Shown one piece after another: positions 7,896 to 16,656 of a stretch of 50,618 nucleotides of DNA. Numbering within the stretch: the first letter of the stretch is position 1; each line of letters starts with the position of its first letter. The position numbers were made by a program, and so were the translations under genes. The stretch is from positions 1-50,618 of the forward strand of contig NZ_JADEVO010000038.1 of NCBI RefSeq assembly GCF_017114825.1. The letters are read 5' to 3'. The stretch comes from Pseudomonas gregormendelii (GTDB lineage: Bacteria > Pseudomonadota > Gammaproteobacteria > Pseudomonadales > Pseudomonadaceae). The notes under the pieces are model-generated. The model worked only from the letters and a program-made list of their open reading frames with translations. It made no database searches and was not told the origin of the DNA.

Positions 7896-10079
7896 TCAGT
7901 TCTTGATCACGTACCCATACGCGCGAATACGCCCTTCAACTTCCTTCAAATACACGCCCTGAAGTTCCGGGGTGAAGCCTGGCAGGCAGTTGATGCCTTC
8001 TTCCAGCGCCAGGAAGTACTTGAGCACCGCGCCGCCCCAGATTTCCCCGGGCACCACGCACAGCACGCCAGGCGGGTAGGGCAGCGCACCCTCGGCGGCG
8101 ATGCGACCATCGGCATCGGCGAGCGCCACCAGCTCGATGTTGCCGCGGATGAATTCGAACTGCGCCGCTTGCGGGTTCATCGCCTTCACCGGGAAGTGTT
8201 CCTTGCGGAACATCGCTTTCTGCAATTGCTGCACATTGTGGCTGCGATACAGGTCGTGCATTTCCTGGCACAGCTGGCGGATCGTGTAGTTGCGATAACG
8301 CTCCTCGTACCGCGCATAGATCGCCGGCAAGACCCGGCTCATCGGCGCGTTGTCATTGACGAAGCGCTCGAAACGCGCGATCTGCGCGGCCAGATGAGTC
8401 ATCTTCGCCCAGTCTTCCGCCGGAGTCAGGAGGAACAGGATCGAGTTCAGGTCGCACTTTTCCGGAACGATGCCATTTTCGCGCAGGAAGTTGGCGAGGA
8501 TGCCGGCGTGTATGCCGAAGTCGGTGTAGCTGCCATCCACCGGGTCGATGCCCGGGGTCGTAAACAGCAACTTGCAGGGGTCGATGAAGTACTGCTTCTC
8601 GCCGTAGCCCTGGAAGGCATGCCAGCGGTCTTTGGGATGAAACTCGAAGAACCGCAGGTCATTGGCGATTTCTTCGGTCGGGTAGTCTTCCCACGCACGT
8701 CCTTCAATGGTCGCGGGCACGAACGGGCGGACCATGGTGCAGGCTTCGAGGATCAGCTTGCGCGCGTCGATGCCGAATTTCACGCAGTCATCCCACAGCT
8801 TCAGGCCACTGCGGCCGGCGTGGATACGTGCGTTGACATCCAGCGAGGCGAATATCGGATAGAACGGACTGGTAGAGGCCTGGGCCATGAATGCATTGTT
8901 CAGCTGCGCATGGTTGCAGTAGCGGGCCTGGCCCTTGATGTGCCGGTCTTTCTTGTGCACCTGCGAGGCCTGGGAAAAACCGGCCTGCTGCTTGTGCACC
9001 GACTGGGTGACGAAGATGCCCGGGTCGTCTTCGTGCAGGTCCAGCAGCAGTGGCGAGCAGTCCTTCATCATCGGGATGAACTGCTCGTAGCCGACCCAGG
9101 CCGAGTCGAACAGGATGTAGTCACACAGCTTGCCGATGCGATCGACCACCTGGCGGGCGTTGTAGACGGTTCCGTCATAGGTGCCGAGCTGAATGATCGC
9201 CAGGCGGAACGGGCGGGCGACCTGGGCCTTGTCCGGTGCCACTTCGGCGATCAATTCGCGCAGGTAGCTCTCTTCGAAGCAATGGGCGTCGATGCCGCCG
9301 ATAAAGCCGTAAGGGTTACGCGCGGTCTCCAGATAGACCGGCGTGGCGCCCGCCTGGATCAGTGCGCCCTGGTGATTGGACTTGTGGTTGTTACGGTCGA
9401 ACAGCACCAGGTCGCCGGGCGTCAGCAGGGCATTGGTTACCACCTTGTTGGAGGCGGAGGTGCCGTTGAGCACGAAGTAGGTCTTGTCGGCGTTGAACAC
9501 CTTGGCCGCGTGTTTCTGCGCCAGCAGCGCAGGGCCCTCGTGAATCAGCAGATCGCCCAGTTTGACGTCGGCGTTGCACATGTCGGCGCGAAACAGCGTC
9601 TCGCCGAAAAAGTCGAAGAACTGTCGGCCGGCCGGGTGCTTGCGGAAGAACTGGCCGCCCTGATGGCCCGGGCAGGCGAAGGTGACGTTGGCTGATTCGG
9701 TATAGCGTTTGAGCGAGTCGAAGAATGGCGGCAACAGGCTTTCTTCATAGGCCTTGGCCGCGGTTTCCAGCTGGTTGCCATGGTATTCGGCATTGTTGCG
9801 CGAACGGTCAAAGATGCCGTTGACCTGCAGCAGCACCTCTTCCAGGTGCTTGTACACATCACGCGCGCGGTTGCCTGTACCCGGGGAGGTGGCGAGGAAA
9901 ATCGGGATATCGAAGCCGGTGCGCTGGAGCGATTCCAGGGCTCCGGCCATCACGTCTTCCACCGAGAACACGGCGACGGCGATGTCGGTGTAGTCGGTCT
10001 GACTGAGCGGCACCACTTGCCGATAAGTCTGGAAGCAGTCGATCGCGGAATCACTGGCAGCAATTTTCAAAATTTTCAT
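7896..10079 (-). CDS. speC: Ornithine decarboxylase, large PLP (SpeC/SpeF) type
   Basis: This 727-residue fold-type-I decarboxylase has an N-terminal wing domain (1-110), a PLP domain and a C-terminal domain. The PLP lysine is Lys363 in SVHKQQAGFSQ. Other marks are FACPGHQGGQFF, RADMCNADVKLGDLLIHEG and GALPYPPGVLCVVPGE. From memory the sequence runs closely along E. coli SpeC, including TQSVHKQQAGFSQ and MCNADVKLGDLLIHEG, rather than the lysine or arginine enzymes. It converts ornithine to putrescine and CO2 in the cytoplasm. The ATG at 10079 matches the family start and has AGGAG 11 nt upstream. Many pseudomonads rely on a short alanine-racemase-fold SpeC, so this enzyme is probably additional. 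It is divergent from creatinase. SpeF is an equally acceptable name. Confidence 0.85.
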   Translation of the reverse strand: MKILKIAASDSAIDCFQTYRQVVPLSQTDYTDIAVAVFSVEDVMAGALESLQRTGFDIPIFLATSPGTGNRARDVYKHLEEVLLQVNGIFDRSRNNAEYHGNQLETAAKAYEESLLPPFFDSLKRYTESANVTFACPGHQGGQFFRKHPAGRQFFDFFGETLFRADMCNADVKLGDLLIHEGPALLAQKHAAKVFNADKTYFVLNGTSASNKVVTNALLTPGDLVLFDRNNHKSNHQGALIQAGATPVYLETARNPYGFIGGIDAHCFEESYLRELIAEVAPDKAQVARPFRLAIIQLGTYDGTVYNARQVVDRIGKLCDYILFDSAWVGYEQFIPMMKDCSPLLLDLHEDDPGIFVTQSVHKQQAGFSQASQVHKKDRHIKGQARYCNHAQLNNAFMAQASTSPFYPIFASLDVNARIHAGRSGLKLWDDCVKFGIDARKLILEACTMVRPFVPATIEGRAWEDYPTEEIANDLRFFEFHPKDRWHAFQGYGEKQYFIDPCKLLFTTPGIDPVDGSYTDFGIHAGILANFLRENGIVPEKCDLNSILFLLTPAEDWAKMTHLAAQIARFERFVNDNAPMSRVLPAIYARYEERYRNYTIRQLCQEMHDLYRSHNVQQLQKAMFRKEHFPVKAMNPQAAQFEFIRGNIELVALADADGRIAAEGALPYPPGVLCVVPGEIWGGAVLKYFLALEEGINCLPGFTPELQGVYLKEVEGRIRAYGYVIKN

Positions 10080-10140
10080 GCGGGGGAAATCTCCTGGCGG
10101 ACACTCACTTGTCCACCGTTTGCAAGAAATCAATGTACCG

Positions 10141-10159
10141 AGGGAACCATCAAGGTTCC
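10141..10159. promoter_or_regulatory. Stem-loop in the ornithine decarboxylase leader
   Basis: GGGAACC-ATCAA-GGTTCCC is a perfect 7-bp inverted repeat 62 bp before the decarboxylase ATG. There is no T-run, so it is not a clear terminator. It could be an operator or an mRNA leader hairpin. Confidence 0.35.
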
Positions 10160-10291
10160 CTGACCTGAATCATGCCAACACTGGTTATAGACGTGTTTGG
10201 CCAGATGGGTAGCGACGGACAATCCGCAGTCGACTCCTGACAAGCCATGTTTCGGCGCGCATCCGCGTGAACATGTGGTTGCGTGCACAGC

Positions 10292-10318
10292 GGATCTGAC
10301 CAACTACAGGTCGGATTC
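10292..10318. promoter_or_regulatory. Operator-like inverted repeat upstream of creatinase
   Basis: GGATCTGACC and GGTCGGATTC are inverted relative to each other (8 of 10 pairs) with a 7-bp spacer. They lie about 97 bp before the creatinase ATG, a typical place for an activator site. The GATase1/AraC regulator at 13198-14202 is the obvious candidate binder, but this is inference. Confidence 0.3.
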
Positions 10319-10414
10319 GCGCAAAAAACCTCGTCTTGCATCTGTTCGAATGATCTCCAGCGGCCCACCAGAGTGGCGCCCTCTGTCGCTCAATCACTGA
10401 CAAGGATCAATGAC

Positions 10415-11626
10415 ATGCAAATGCCCAAAACCATCCAGATCAAGAACGGCGAAAAAGTCAGTCCGACCTTCTCGGCTCAGGAATACGCCAACCGCCAGGG
10501 CAAACTGCGCGCTTATCTGGCGCAAAACAACATCGACGCGGCAGTCTTCACTTCCTATCACAACATCAACTACTACAGCGATTTCCTCTATTGCTCGTTC
10601 GGCCGCCCCTACGCCCTGGTCGTGACTCAGGACAGCGCCGTCACCATCAGCGCCAACATCGATGGCGGCCAGCCTTGGCGCCGGACCGTGGGCACCGAGA
10701 ACATCGTCTACACCGACTGGCAGCGCGACAACTACTTCGTCGCCATCCAGCAAGCCTTGCCCAAGGCGGGGCGCATTGGCATCGAGTTCGATCACTTGAA
10801 CCTGCTCAACCGCGACAAACTGGCCAGCCGCTACCCCCAGGCCGAGCTGGTGGACATCGCTGCACCCTGCATGCGCATGCGTATGATCAAGTCGGCCGAA
10901 GAGCACGCGATTATCCGTCACGGTGCACGGGTGGCGGACATTGGCGGCGCCGCGATCGTCGAAGCACTGCGTGACCAGGTGCCGGAATATGAAGTGGCGC
11001 TGCATGCGACCCAGGCCATGGTGCGCGAGATCGCCCGGACCTTCCCGGACTCGGAGCTGATGGACACCTGGACCTGGTTCCAGTCCGGCATCAACACCGA
11101 TGGCGCACACAACCCGGTGACCTCGCGCAAGGTCAACAAGGGCGATATCCTCAGCCTCAACTGCTTCCCGATGATCGCCGGCTATTACACGGCGCTCGAA
11201 CGCACGCTGTTTCTCGACCACTGTTCCGATGAGCACCTGCGCCTGTGGGAAGTCAACGTCAAGGTCCACGAAGCCGGGCTGAAGCTGATCAAGCCGGGCA
11301 TGCGCTGCTGCGATATCGCCGAGCAACTCAATGAGATTTTCCTTGAACACGATCTGCTGCAGTACCGCACTTTCGGTTACGGACACTCGTTCGGCACCCT
11401 GAGCCATTACTATGGCCGCGAAGCCGGGCTGGAACTGCGTGAAGACATCGACACGGTGCTGGAGCCGGGGATGGTGGTGTCCATCGAACCGATGATCATG
11501 CTGCCCGAAGGCCTGCCGGGGGCTGGCGGTTACCGCGAGCACGATATCCTGATCGTCAACGAGCAGGGCGGCGAGAACATCACCCAATTCCCGTACGGGC
11601 CGGAGCACAACATCATTCGCAAGTAA
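10415..11626 (+). CDS. Creatinase (creatine amidinohydrolase)
   Basis: At 403 residues this is the exact length of the structurally studied Pseudomonas putida enzyme. The known catalytic residues align by position: His232 (AHNP), Glu262 (ALERTLF) and Glu358 (SIEPM). It hydrolyses creatine to sarcosine and urea. It has the pita-bread fold of methionine aminopeptidases without needing metal. The ATG at 10415 (MQMPKT) is supported by AAGGA 8 nt upstream and by family length; the open frame extends upstream without support. It is followed by a strong hairpin and then an MFS carrier in the same direction. No creatininase or sarcosine oxidase is present in the window, so those steps must be encoded elsewhere. 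Confidence 0.95.
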   Translation: MQMPKTIQIKNGEKVSPTFSAQEYANRQGKLRAYLAQNNIDAAVFTSYHNINYYSDFLYCSFGRPYALVVTQDSAVTISANIDGGQPWRRTVGTENIVYTDWQRDNYFVAIQQALPKAGRIGIEFDHLNLLNRDKLASRYPQAELVDIAAPCMRMRMIKSAEEHAIIRHGARVADIGGAAIVEALRDQVPEYEVALHATQAMVREIARTFPDSELMDTWTWFQSGINTDGAHNPVTSRKVNKGDILSLNCFPMIAGYYTALERTLFLDHCSDEHLRLWEVNVKVHEAGLKLIKPGMRCCDIAEQLNEIFLEHDLLQYRTFGYGHSFGTLSHYYGREAGLELREDIDTVLEPGMVVSIEPMIMLPEGLPGAGGYREHDILIVNEQGGENITQFPYGPEHNIIRK

Positions 11627-11642
11627 CGGCGTAACAGACCGT

Positions 11643-11666
11643 CGTGGGAGCTTCGCCGCTCCCACG
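11643..11666 (+). terminator. Hairpin downstream of creatinase
   Basis: CGTGGGAGC-TTCGCC-GCTCCCACG gives a perfect 9-bp GC-rich stem followed by CTTGTTT. The T-tract is weak and the sequence resembles a shrunken REP, so it may be either an attenuating terminator or a REP remnant. Confidence 0.45.
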
Positions 11667-11806
11667 CTTGTTTATCGACCATTGCTGGACACCATACGGC
11701 ATGCGCGCCCAAGAACGTGCAGCACTTACTGACCTTGATCCCTGCCAAGTAAAACAATAGAGGGTATTTGTCATGTCACATGTCTCGACTGTTCTTCCCC
11801 GTTTTT

Positions 11807-11828
11807 GCACCTCCACCCCGGGAGGTGC
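11807..11828 (+). promoter_or_regulatory. Hairpin sequestering the MFS ribosome-binding site
   Basis: GCACCTCC (11807-11814) pairs perfectly with GGAGGTGC (11821-11828) across the loop ACCCCG. The right arm is the Shine-Dalgarno sequence of the MFS gene, whose ATG is at 11832. This 8-bp GC-rich stem should hide the ribosome site unless it is opened. Confidence 0.55.
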
Positions 11829-11831
11829 GCA

Positions 11832-13160
11832 ATGAGCACCGCAAGCCTCACCCTCGCGCAGACCCACGAAAGAACTTCCGAGCGCAAAGCCCTGCGGCGC
11901 GCGGCCAGTGCCAGCTTCATGGGTAACTTCGTCGAATGGTTCGACTACGCCGCCTACGGTTACCTGGCCACCGTCATCGCCCTGACATTCTTCCCGCAGA
12001 CCGACAAGCCCAGCGCCTTGCTGGCGACGTTCGCGGTGTTTGCCCTGTCGTTCATCGTCCGTCCCCTGGGTGGCCTGGTCTGGGGACATTTTGGTGACAA
12101 GTATGGGCGGCGCAGCGCGTTGTCCTGGTCGATCCTGATTATGTCGGTCTCGACGTTCTGCATCGGCATCCTGCCCACCTACAATCACATCGGCCTGTGG
12201 GCACCGGCGTTGCTGCTGGTGATCCGCCTGTTCCAGGGGTTCTCTGCGTCCGGTGAATACGCCGGTGCGTCGGCATTCCTCGCCGAGTACGCCCCGGAAG
12301 GCAAGCGCGGCCTGTACACCAGCATTGTCCCGGCCAGTACCGCCGCCGGTTTGTTGTTTGGCGCGGTCTTCGTGGCGGGCCTGCATGCCTGGCTCAGCGT
12401 CGAGGACCTGCACAGCTGGGGCTGGCGCTTGCCGTTTCTGCTGGCGGCGCCGTTTGGCCTGGTGGGGCGTTACATCCGCATGAGCCTGCAGGACACGCCC
12501 AAGTTCCTGGAGATGGAAAAGCGCCTCGAAGCCAAGGAGTGTGCGACCCATGCCCCGGTTCGCGAGCTGCTGACCGTGCACCGGCGCAGCGTGATCATCG
12601 GCATCGGCGTGACCTGCCTGAACGCCGTGGCGTTTTACCTGCTGCTCAGCTACATGCCGACGTACCTGTCGACTGAAATGGGCATGAGCGAAAGTGATTC
12701 GTTCCTGGCGTCAACGGTGTCCCTGGCGACCTACATCGGCCTGATTTTCCTGATGGGCAGGTTGTCGGACCGCTTTGGGCGCAAGACCATGCTGCTGACG
12801 GCTTCGGTATTGTTCCTGTTGCTGACCTTCCCGCTGTTCGGAATGCTCGATCATCAGCCACTGCTGGTGGTGTTGATGATCCAGATCACATTCGGTGCAA
12901 TCCTGGCCATGAATGACGGCACCTTGCCGTGTTTCCTCGCCGAGATATTTCCCACTCGCGTGCGCTTCAGCGGGTTTGCCTTCAGCTTCAATATCGCCAA
13001 CGCGGTGTTTGGCGGGACCGCACCGTTTATCGCGACCTGGCTGATCCAGATGACCGGTAACAAGATGGCACCGGCCTGGTATCTGCTGGCCGCTGCAGCG
13101 GTAGCGTTGGTGGCCATGCTGGCTAGCCGGGAGACGGCGCACAAGGCTTTGCAGGATTAA
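11832..13160 (+). CDS. MFS transporter, MHS/ProP-like; probable creatine carrier
   Basis: This is a 442-residue, 12-helix inner-membrane symporter of the metabolite:H+ symporter branch. Marks are NFVEWFDYAAYGY in helix 1, GHFGDKYGRR in the 2-3 loop, RLFQGFSASGEYAGASAFLAE in helix 4-5 and GRLSDRFGRK in the 8-9 loop. ProP-like proteins carry proline, betaine and related zwitterions, so creatine is a reasonable substrate given the creatinase 205 bp upstream. GGAGGTG precedes the ATG at 11832, but inside a perfect hairpin. It ends facing the GATase1/AraC regulator, with a REP between them. The transport role is well supported; the substrate is inference. Confidence 0.85.
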   Translation: MSTASLTLAQTHERTSERKALRRAASASFMGNFVEWFDYAAYGYLATVIALTFFPQTDKPSALLATFAVFALSFIVRPLGGLVWGHFGDKYGRRSALSWSILIMSVSTFCIGILPTYNHIGLWAPALLLVIRLFQGFSASGEYAGASAFLAEYAPEGKRGLYTSIVPASTAAGLLFGAVFVAGLHAWLSVEDLHSWGWRLPFLLAAPFGLVGRYIRMSLQDTPKFLEMEKRLEAKECATHAPVRELLTVHRRSVIIGIGVTCLNAVAFYLLLSYMPTYLSTEMGMSESDSFLASTVSLATYIGLIFLMGRLSDRFGRKTMLLTASVLFLLLTFPLFGMLDHQPLLVVLMIQITFGAILAMNDGTLPCFLAEIFPTRVRFSGFAFSFNIANAVFGGTAPFIATWLIQMTGNKMAPAWYLLAAAAVALVAMLASRETAHKALQD

Positions 13161-13188
13161 TGTGGGAGCAAGGCTTGCCCGCGATGGC
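13161..13188. repeat. Single REP element
   Basis: TGTGGGAGCAAGGCTTGCCC followed by GCGATGGC is one REP copy. It fills the space between the convergent MFS and AraC-type regulator genes and may separate their transcript ends. Confidence 0.75.
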
Positions 13189-13197
13189 GTCCTTGCA

Positions 13198-14202
13198 TCA
13201 ATGCACTGCCAACTGCTTGCGCTCACCGATCGGCGACACTCCAAAAAACCGGCTATAGCATTTGGAAAAATGTGCCGGGGACACAAAGCCGCAGGCGAGC
13301 GCGATATCGCGGACCTGCGACTCGCTTCGCAGCAGCAATTGCCGCGCCCGCGACAGGCGTAGCTCCAGATAGTACTGGCTGGGGGTGCGCTGCAGGTGTT
13401 TGTGAAACAGGCGCTCCAGCTGGCGCACCGACACTTCGTTCAAACGCGCGAGCTCTTCCAGGCTGACCGGCTCTTCAAGATTGGCTTCCATGATCGCCAC
13501 CATCTGGCTGAGCTTGGGCTGCGAGGTCCCCAGCTTCTGCCTTAAAGGCACGCGCTGCTGCTCCTGCGCCCCGCGCACCCGGTCGCACAGCAGCAACTCG
13601 GCGGCATGGGCGGCGATGTCGCGGCCACCAGGTTCGCGGGCGATCAGTTGCAAGGTCATGTCCATGGACGCCACGCCGCCGGAGCAGGTGTAGCGATCGC
13701 GATCCAGTTCGAACAGCTGATTGGAGATGATGATCCCGGGAAACCGCTCTTTGAGTGCCTCGATATCTTCCCAGTGAATGGTGCAGCGGTAACCCTTGAG
13801 CAGATCCGCGCGCGCCAGCAGGTGGCTGCCGGTGCAGATGCCGCCCAGCGTGACCTGCTGATGGGCAAGCTTGCGCAGCCAGTTGAGCAGTGGCCGGCTG
13901 CTGTGATTGGAGACTATCGGGTTTGCGCCGACCACGAACAGAATGTCCAGCTCGGGGGCGTCGACGATCGAGTAATCAGGCAGGATGCGCATCCCGTTGC
14001 TGGCGGTGACCGGGTCCAGTGTGGCGCCGATCACCACCGTGCGAAACATCGGCCGGCGCGCCGCCATATTGGCCATGCGCAGGGTTTCCACGGAGGAGGC
14101 AAAGCCAATAGTGGTGAAATTGGGAATGACCAGAAAGCCAACGGTTTTCACCGGCCGTTGTTCACCTGCCGGGCCGTCCACGGGCGGCGTGTTCGCCTTC
14201 AT
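13198..14202 (-). CDS. GATase1-domain AraC-family transcriptional regulator
   Basis: The protein has 334 residues. Residues from about 20 to 190 form a DJ-1/PfpI-like domain with a GGICTGSHLLA elbow, and the C-terminus carries two AraC helix-turn-helix units (VSLEELARLNEVSVRQLERLF and the DIALACGFVSPAHFSK segment). This architecture is that of GbdR, CdhR and SouR, which sense glycine betaine, carnitine and sarcosine-type compounds in Pseudomonas. Beside creatinase it is the best candidate activator of creatine use. The start at 14202 (MKANTPP) has GGAG 9 nt upstream; upstream in-frame ATGs at 14223 and 14247 lack one. It is convergent with the MFS gene. Confidence 0.87.
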   Translation of the reverse strand: MKANTPPVDGPAGEQRPVKTVGFLVIPNFTTIGFASSVETLRMANMAARRPMFRTVVIGATLDPVTASNGMRILPDYSIVDAPELDILFVVGANPIVSNHSSRPLLNWLRKLAHQQVTLGGICTGSHLLARADLLKGYRCTIHWEDIEALKERFPGIIISNQLFELDRDRYTCSGGVASMDMTLQLIAREPGGRDIAAHAAELLLCDRVRGAQEQQRVPLRQKLGTSQPKLSQMVAIMEANLEEPVSLEELARLNEVSVRQLERLFHKHLQRTPSQYYLELRLSRARQLLLRSESQVRDIALACGFVSPAHFSKCYSRFFGVSPIGERKQLAVH

Positions 14203-14307
14203 CAATACTCTCCGCTGTACCATTGACGCGTTCTGCGCAGGTAGCAACCTGTTGCGGCATCATCGCGTTTTCATGAGGGTCATGTGCAGGTACCGAATGC
14301 TTGAATA

Positions 14308-15186
14308 TTACACCCAGTGCTCGCTCAACAGGCGCACGGCCTCGGCCTCCACGGCGCCTTCGTCGGTGCCATCGGAAAAGACCGCGCAGGTGGTGATATC
14401 CGGGCCGCAAACACTGCGATAAACCGCCACGACACTGCCGGGGCCGACGCCGGTATGACCACTGAGGATGCGTCCACCCTCGACCGGCCCGTGCATCAGG
14501 CCGAGGCCGTAACCGGGGGCGATCCAGGGACGTCCCGGGATCGGTCCACCGAGCGTGCGCACTGCCTGCATTTGAGCAAGCAAGGAGTGCGCCAGGAAGT
14601 CTGAAGCGTATAAACGGTACAGGCACGAGGCGGCCTCCACCAACGGCCCTACCAGCAGCCCGTGGTACACCCAGCCCGGGTCATAGGTGGCGACAGCGCC
14701 CATGTTTACCCCGTGCAGATCGACTTCACGCCTGGCGAGACGGACCCGGGACAGGCCAAGCGGTACGAACACCCGTTGCGCCAGGGCTTCATCCAGGGCA
14801 AGGCCAGTCAAGCGCTCGATCAGTCGCGCCACGTACAGATAACCGACATTCGAATAGTGCCAGCCATCTCCCGGTGCGTAACGCAGGCGGCTTGCGTCAA
14901 GGCGTTGCAGCATTTCATCCGCCGGCCAGGGAACGTCGCCGCGGGCGACTGCGCCGTGGTAATCGGCCAGTTCGCTGTAGTCCGCCAGGCCTGCTTCATG
15001 GCGCAACAATTGGCGCAGGGTAAAGGGGCCTTCGGGCAGTGGCTGATCCAGCTCGATCAGGCCATCGCGCACCAGCGTCAGGGCGGCAGCCGCCAGCACG
15101 GTCTTGGTAAAGCTCCACCAAGGGATCGTCGCATCGGACCGATCCGGGGTCAGGGGTGTACCGTTGGAAATAAGGGAGAAAAGCAT
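14308..15186 (-). CDS. Serine hydrolase, beta-lactamase (class C-like) fold
   Basis: This 292-residue penicillin-binding-fold hydrolase has Ser25-Phe-Thr-Lys28 (SxxK), Tyr111-Ser-Asn113 (YxN) and a late HTG triad (SGHTGVGPGS). The body is short compared with AmpC (about 360), which fits the broad family of esterases and D-aminopeptidase-like proteins rather than a true lactamase. No signal peptide is visible, and the N-terminus runs straight into the fold, so it is probably cytosolic. The start at 15186 is chosen because the fold begins here; an upstream in-frame ATG at 15234 exists. It is transcribed towards the regulator gene but separated by about 105 bp. The natural substrate cannot be named. 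Confidence 0.8.
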   Translation of the reverse strand: MLFSLISNGTPLTPDRSDATIPWWSFTKTVLAAAALTLVRDGLIELDQPLPEGPFTLRQLLRHEAGLADYSELADYHGAVARGDVPWPADEMLQRLDASRLRYAPGDGWHYSNVGYLYVARLIERLTGLALDEALAQRVFVPLGLSRVRLARREVDLHGVNMGAVATYDPGWVYHGLLVGPLVEAASCLYRLYASDFLAHSLLAQMQAVRTLGGPIPGRPWIAPGYGLGLMHGPVEGGRILSGHTGVGPGSVVAVYRSVCGPDITTCAVFSDGTDEGAVEAEAVRLLSEHWV

Positions 15187-15278
15187 TGCTGGCTGCTCTG
15201 AAAGGGGGCGCGGCGAGAGTTTGCCAGAATGCAAAAGCCGGTGATCAAATGTTTACATCCGGTCATTGCTGAATCACC

Positions 15279-16637
15279 TTAGCGCAGCCAATGCACCAGC
15301 ACGCCCGCCAGCGCGCATGCCAGCAGTACTTCGATCACACCGCGCTTGAAAACCAGCAGCGCGATCGCCGCCACCACTGCAAGCAACAGCGACACCCAGT
15401 CGAACCCGCCACTGAACCCGCCTGGCCAAAGCACGTGATAGCCGAAAAACACCGCGAGGTTGAGGATCACCCCGACCACCGCTGCGGTGATGGCGGTCAG
15501 CGGCGCGGTGAATTTAAGTTGGTTGTGAGTCGATTCGACCAGGGGACCGCCAGCCAGGATGAACAGGAACGAGGGCAGGAACGTAAACCAGGTCACCAGC
15601 GCCGCCGCGAGCGCGCCCGCCAGGAACGCCTGGTCCGGGCCAAATACCTGTTGCACGTAGGCGCCGATGAAGCCGACGAACGCCACCACCATGATCAACG
15701 GACCTGGGGTGGTCTCGCCCAGCGCCAGGCCGTCGATCATCTGGGTGGGTGTCAGCCATCCGTAATGACTGACCGCGCCCTGGTACACATAGGGCAGCAC
15801 CGCATAGGCGCCACCAAAGGTCAGCAGCGCGGCCTTGGTGAAGAACCAGCCCATCTGGGTGAAGGTGCCGTGCCAACCGAACAGGAGGGTGAGCGCGCCC
15901 ATCGGCAGCGTCCACAGGATTGCCCCGATAAACGCCAGGCGCAGCAATTTCAGGCTGCTGAAGCGGGCATGTGCGGGGGGCGGGGTATCGTCATCGATCA
16001 GCGCGGGCCCAAACGATTTACCCTTGGCCAGCGCTGTGCCGACCGTGAATTTTCCGGGGGCAAGGCGTCCGCCGACGTACCCGATGAGTGCTGCGGCCAG
16101 CACAATCAAAGGGAAGGGCACGTTCAACAACAGGATAGCGGCAAAGGAGGCGCCGGCAATGCTCCACAGCCAGTTGTTCTGCAACACCCTGGAACCCATG
16201 CGGTGCGCGGCTTGCAGCACGATGGCGGTGACCGCCGGCTTGATCCCGTAGAACACCCCGACCACGACCGGCACTTCGCCGAAAGCAATGTAGACCCAGG
16301 ATAATGCAATGAGGATGAACAACGACGGCAGCACGAACAGCGCGCCGGCAATCACGCCGCCCCAGGTGCGGTGCATCAACCAGCCGAGATAGGTCGCCAG
16401 TTGCTGAGCTTCGGGGCCCGGTAGCAACATGCAGTAGTTGAGGGCGTGCAGAAACCGGCGCTCGGAGATCCAGCGCCGGCGCTCCACCAGTTCCTCGTGC
16501 ATGATCGAGATCTGCCCGGCCGGGCCGCCAAAACCGATCAACCCCAGTTTGAGCCAGAACCCGAAGGCTTCCCGTAGCGGGACCGCCCGGGGTGATGCCT
16601 GAGCCTGTTCGTCGGCGGAGCAGGGGGGACGGCTCAA
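15279..16637 (-). CDS. chrA: Chromate transporter ChrA (CHR family, two-domain)
   Basis: This 452-residue inner-membrane protein is built of two homologous CHR halves. The first has GFWLKLGLIGFGGPAGQISI and LPGPEAQQLATYLGW; the second has TKAALLTFGGAYAVLPYVYQ and GETTPGPLIMVVAFVGF. ChrA exports chromate using the proton-motive force. I start it at a TTG (16637) because GGGAG lies 7 nt upstream and the reading frame before it is occupied by a separate small ORF. An ATG at 16682 would give 467 residues. No chrB regulator is nearby. Confidence in function is high, in the start moderate. Confidence 0.85.
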   Translation of the reverse strand: MSRPPCSADEQAQASPRAVPLREAFGFWLKLGLIGFGGPAGQISIMHEELVERRRWISERRFLHALNYCMLLPGPEAQQLATYLGWLMHRTWGGVIAGALFVLPSLFILIALSWVYIAFGEVPVVVGVFYGIKPAVTAIVLQAAHRMGSRVLQNNWLWSIAGASFAAILLLNVPFPLIVLAAALIGYVGGRLAPGKFTVGTALAKGKSFGPALIDDDTPPPAHARFSSLKLLRLAFIGAILWTLPMGALTLLFGWHGTFTQMGWFFTKAALLTFGGAYAVLPYVYQGAVSHYGWLTPTQMIDGLALGETTPGPLIMVVAFVGFIGAYVQQVFGPDQAFLAGALAAALVTWFTFLPSFLFILAGGPLVESTHNQLKFTAPLTAITAAVVGVILNLAVFFGYHVLWPGGFSGGFDWVSLLLAVVAAIALLVFKRGVIEVLLACALAGVLVHWLR

Positions 16638-16656
16638 ACAGGTGCTCCCGAATGAC

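Larger units (their letters stand above)
10080..10414. other. Divergent intergenic region, speC / creatinase
   Basis: The 335 bp between two divergent catabolic genes hold the stem-loop at 10141-10159 and the inverted repeat at 10292-10318. No start codon with a convincing ribosome site and no known leader peptide was recognised. Confidence 0.5.

Noticed and set aside
7815..9695. Long plus-strand open frame of more than 600 codons opposite speC
   Set aside because: It is antisense to a fully conserved decarboxylase, rich in His, Gln, Arg and Val as expected for a mirror of high-GC coding DNA, and has no domain.
10150..10368. Ornithine-sensing leader peptide (speFL-like) before the decarboxylase
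   Set aside because: The frames in the leader do not resemble the known peptide and lack ribosome sites; only a stem-loop is supported.
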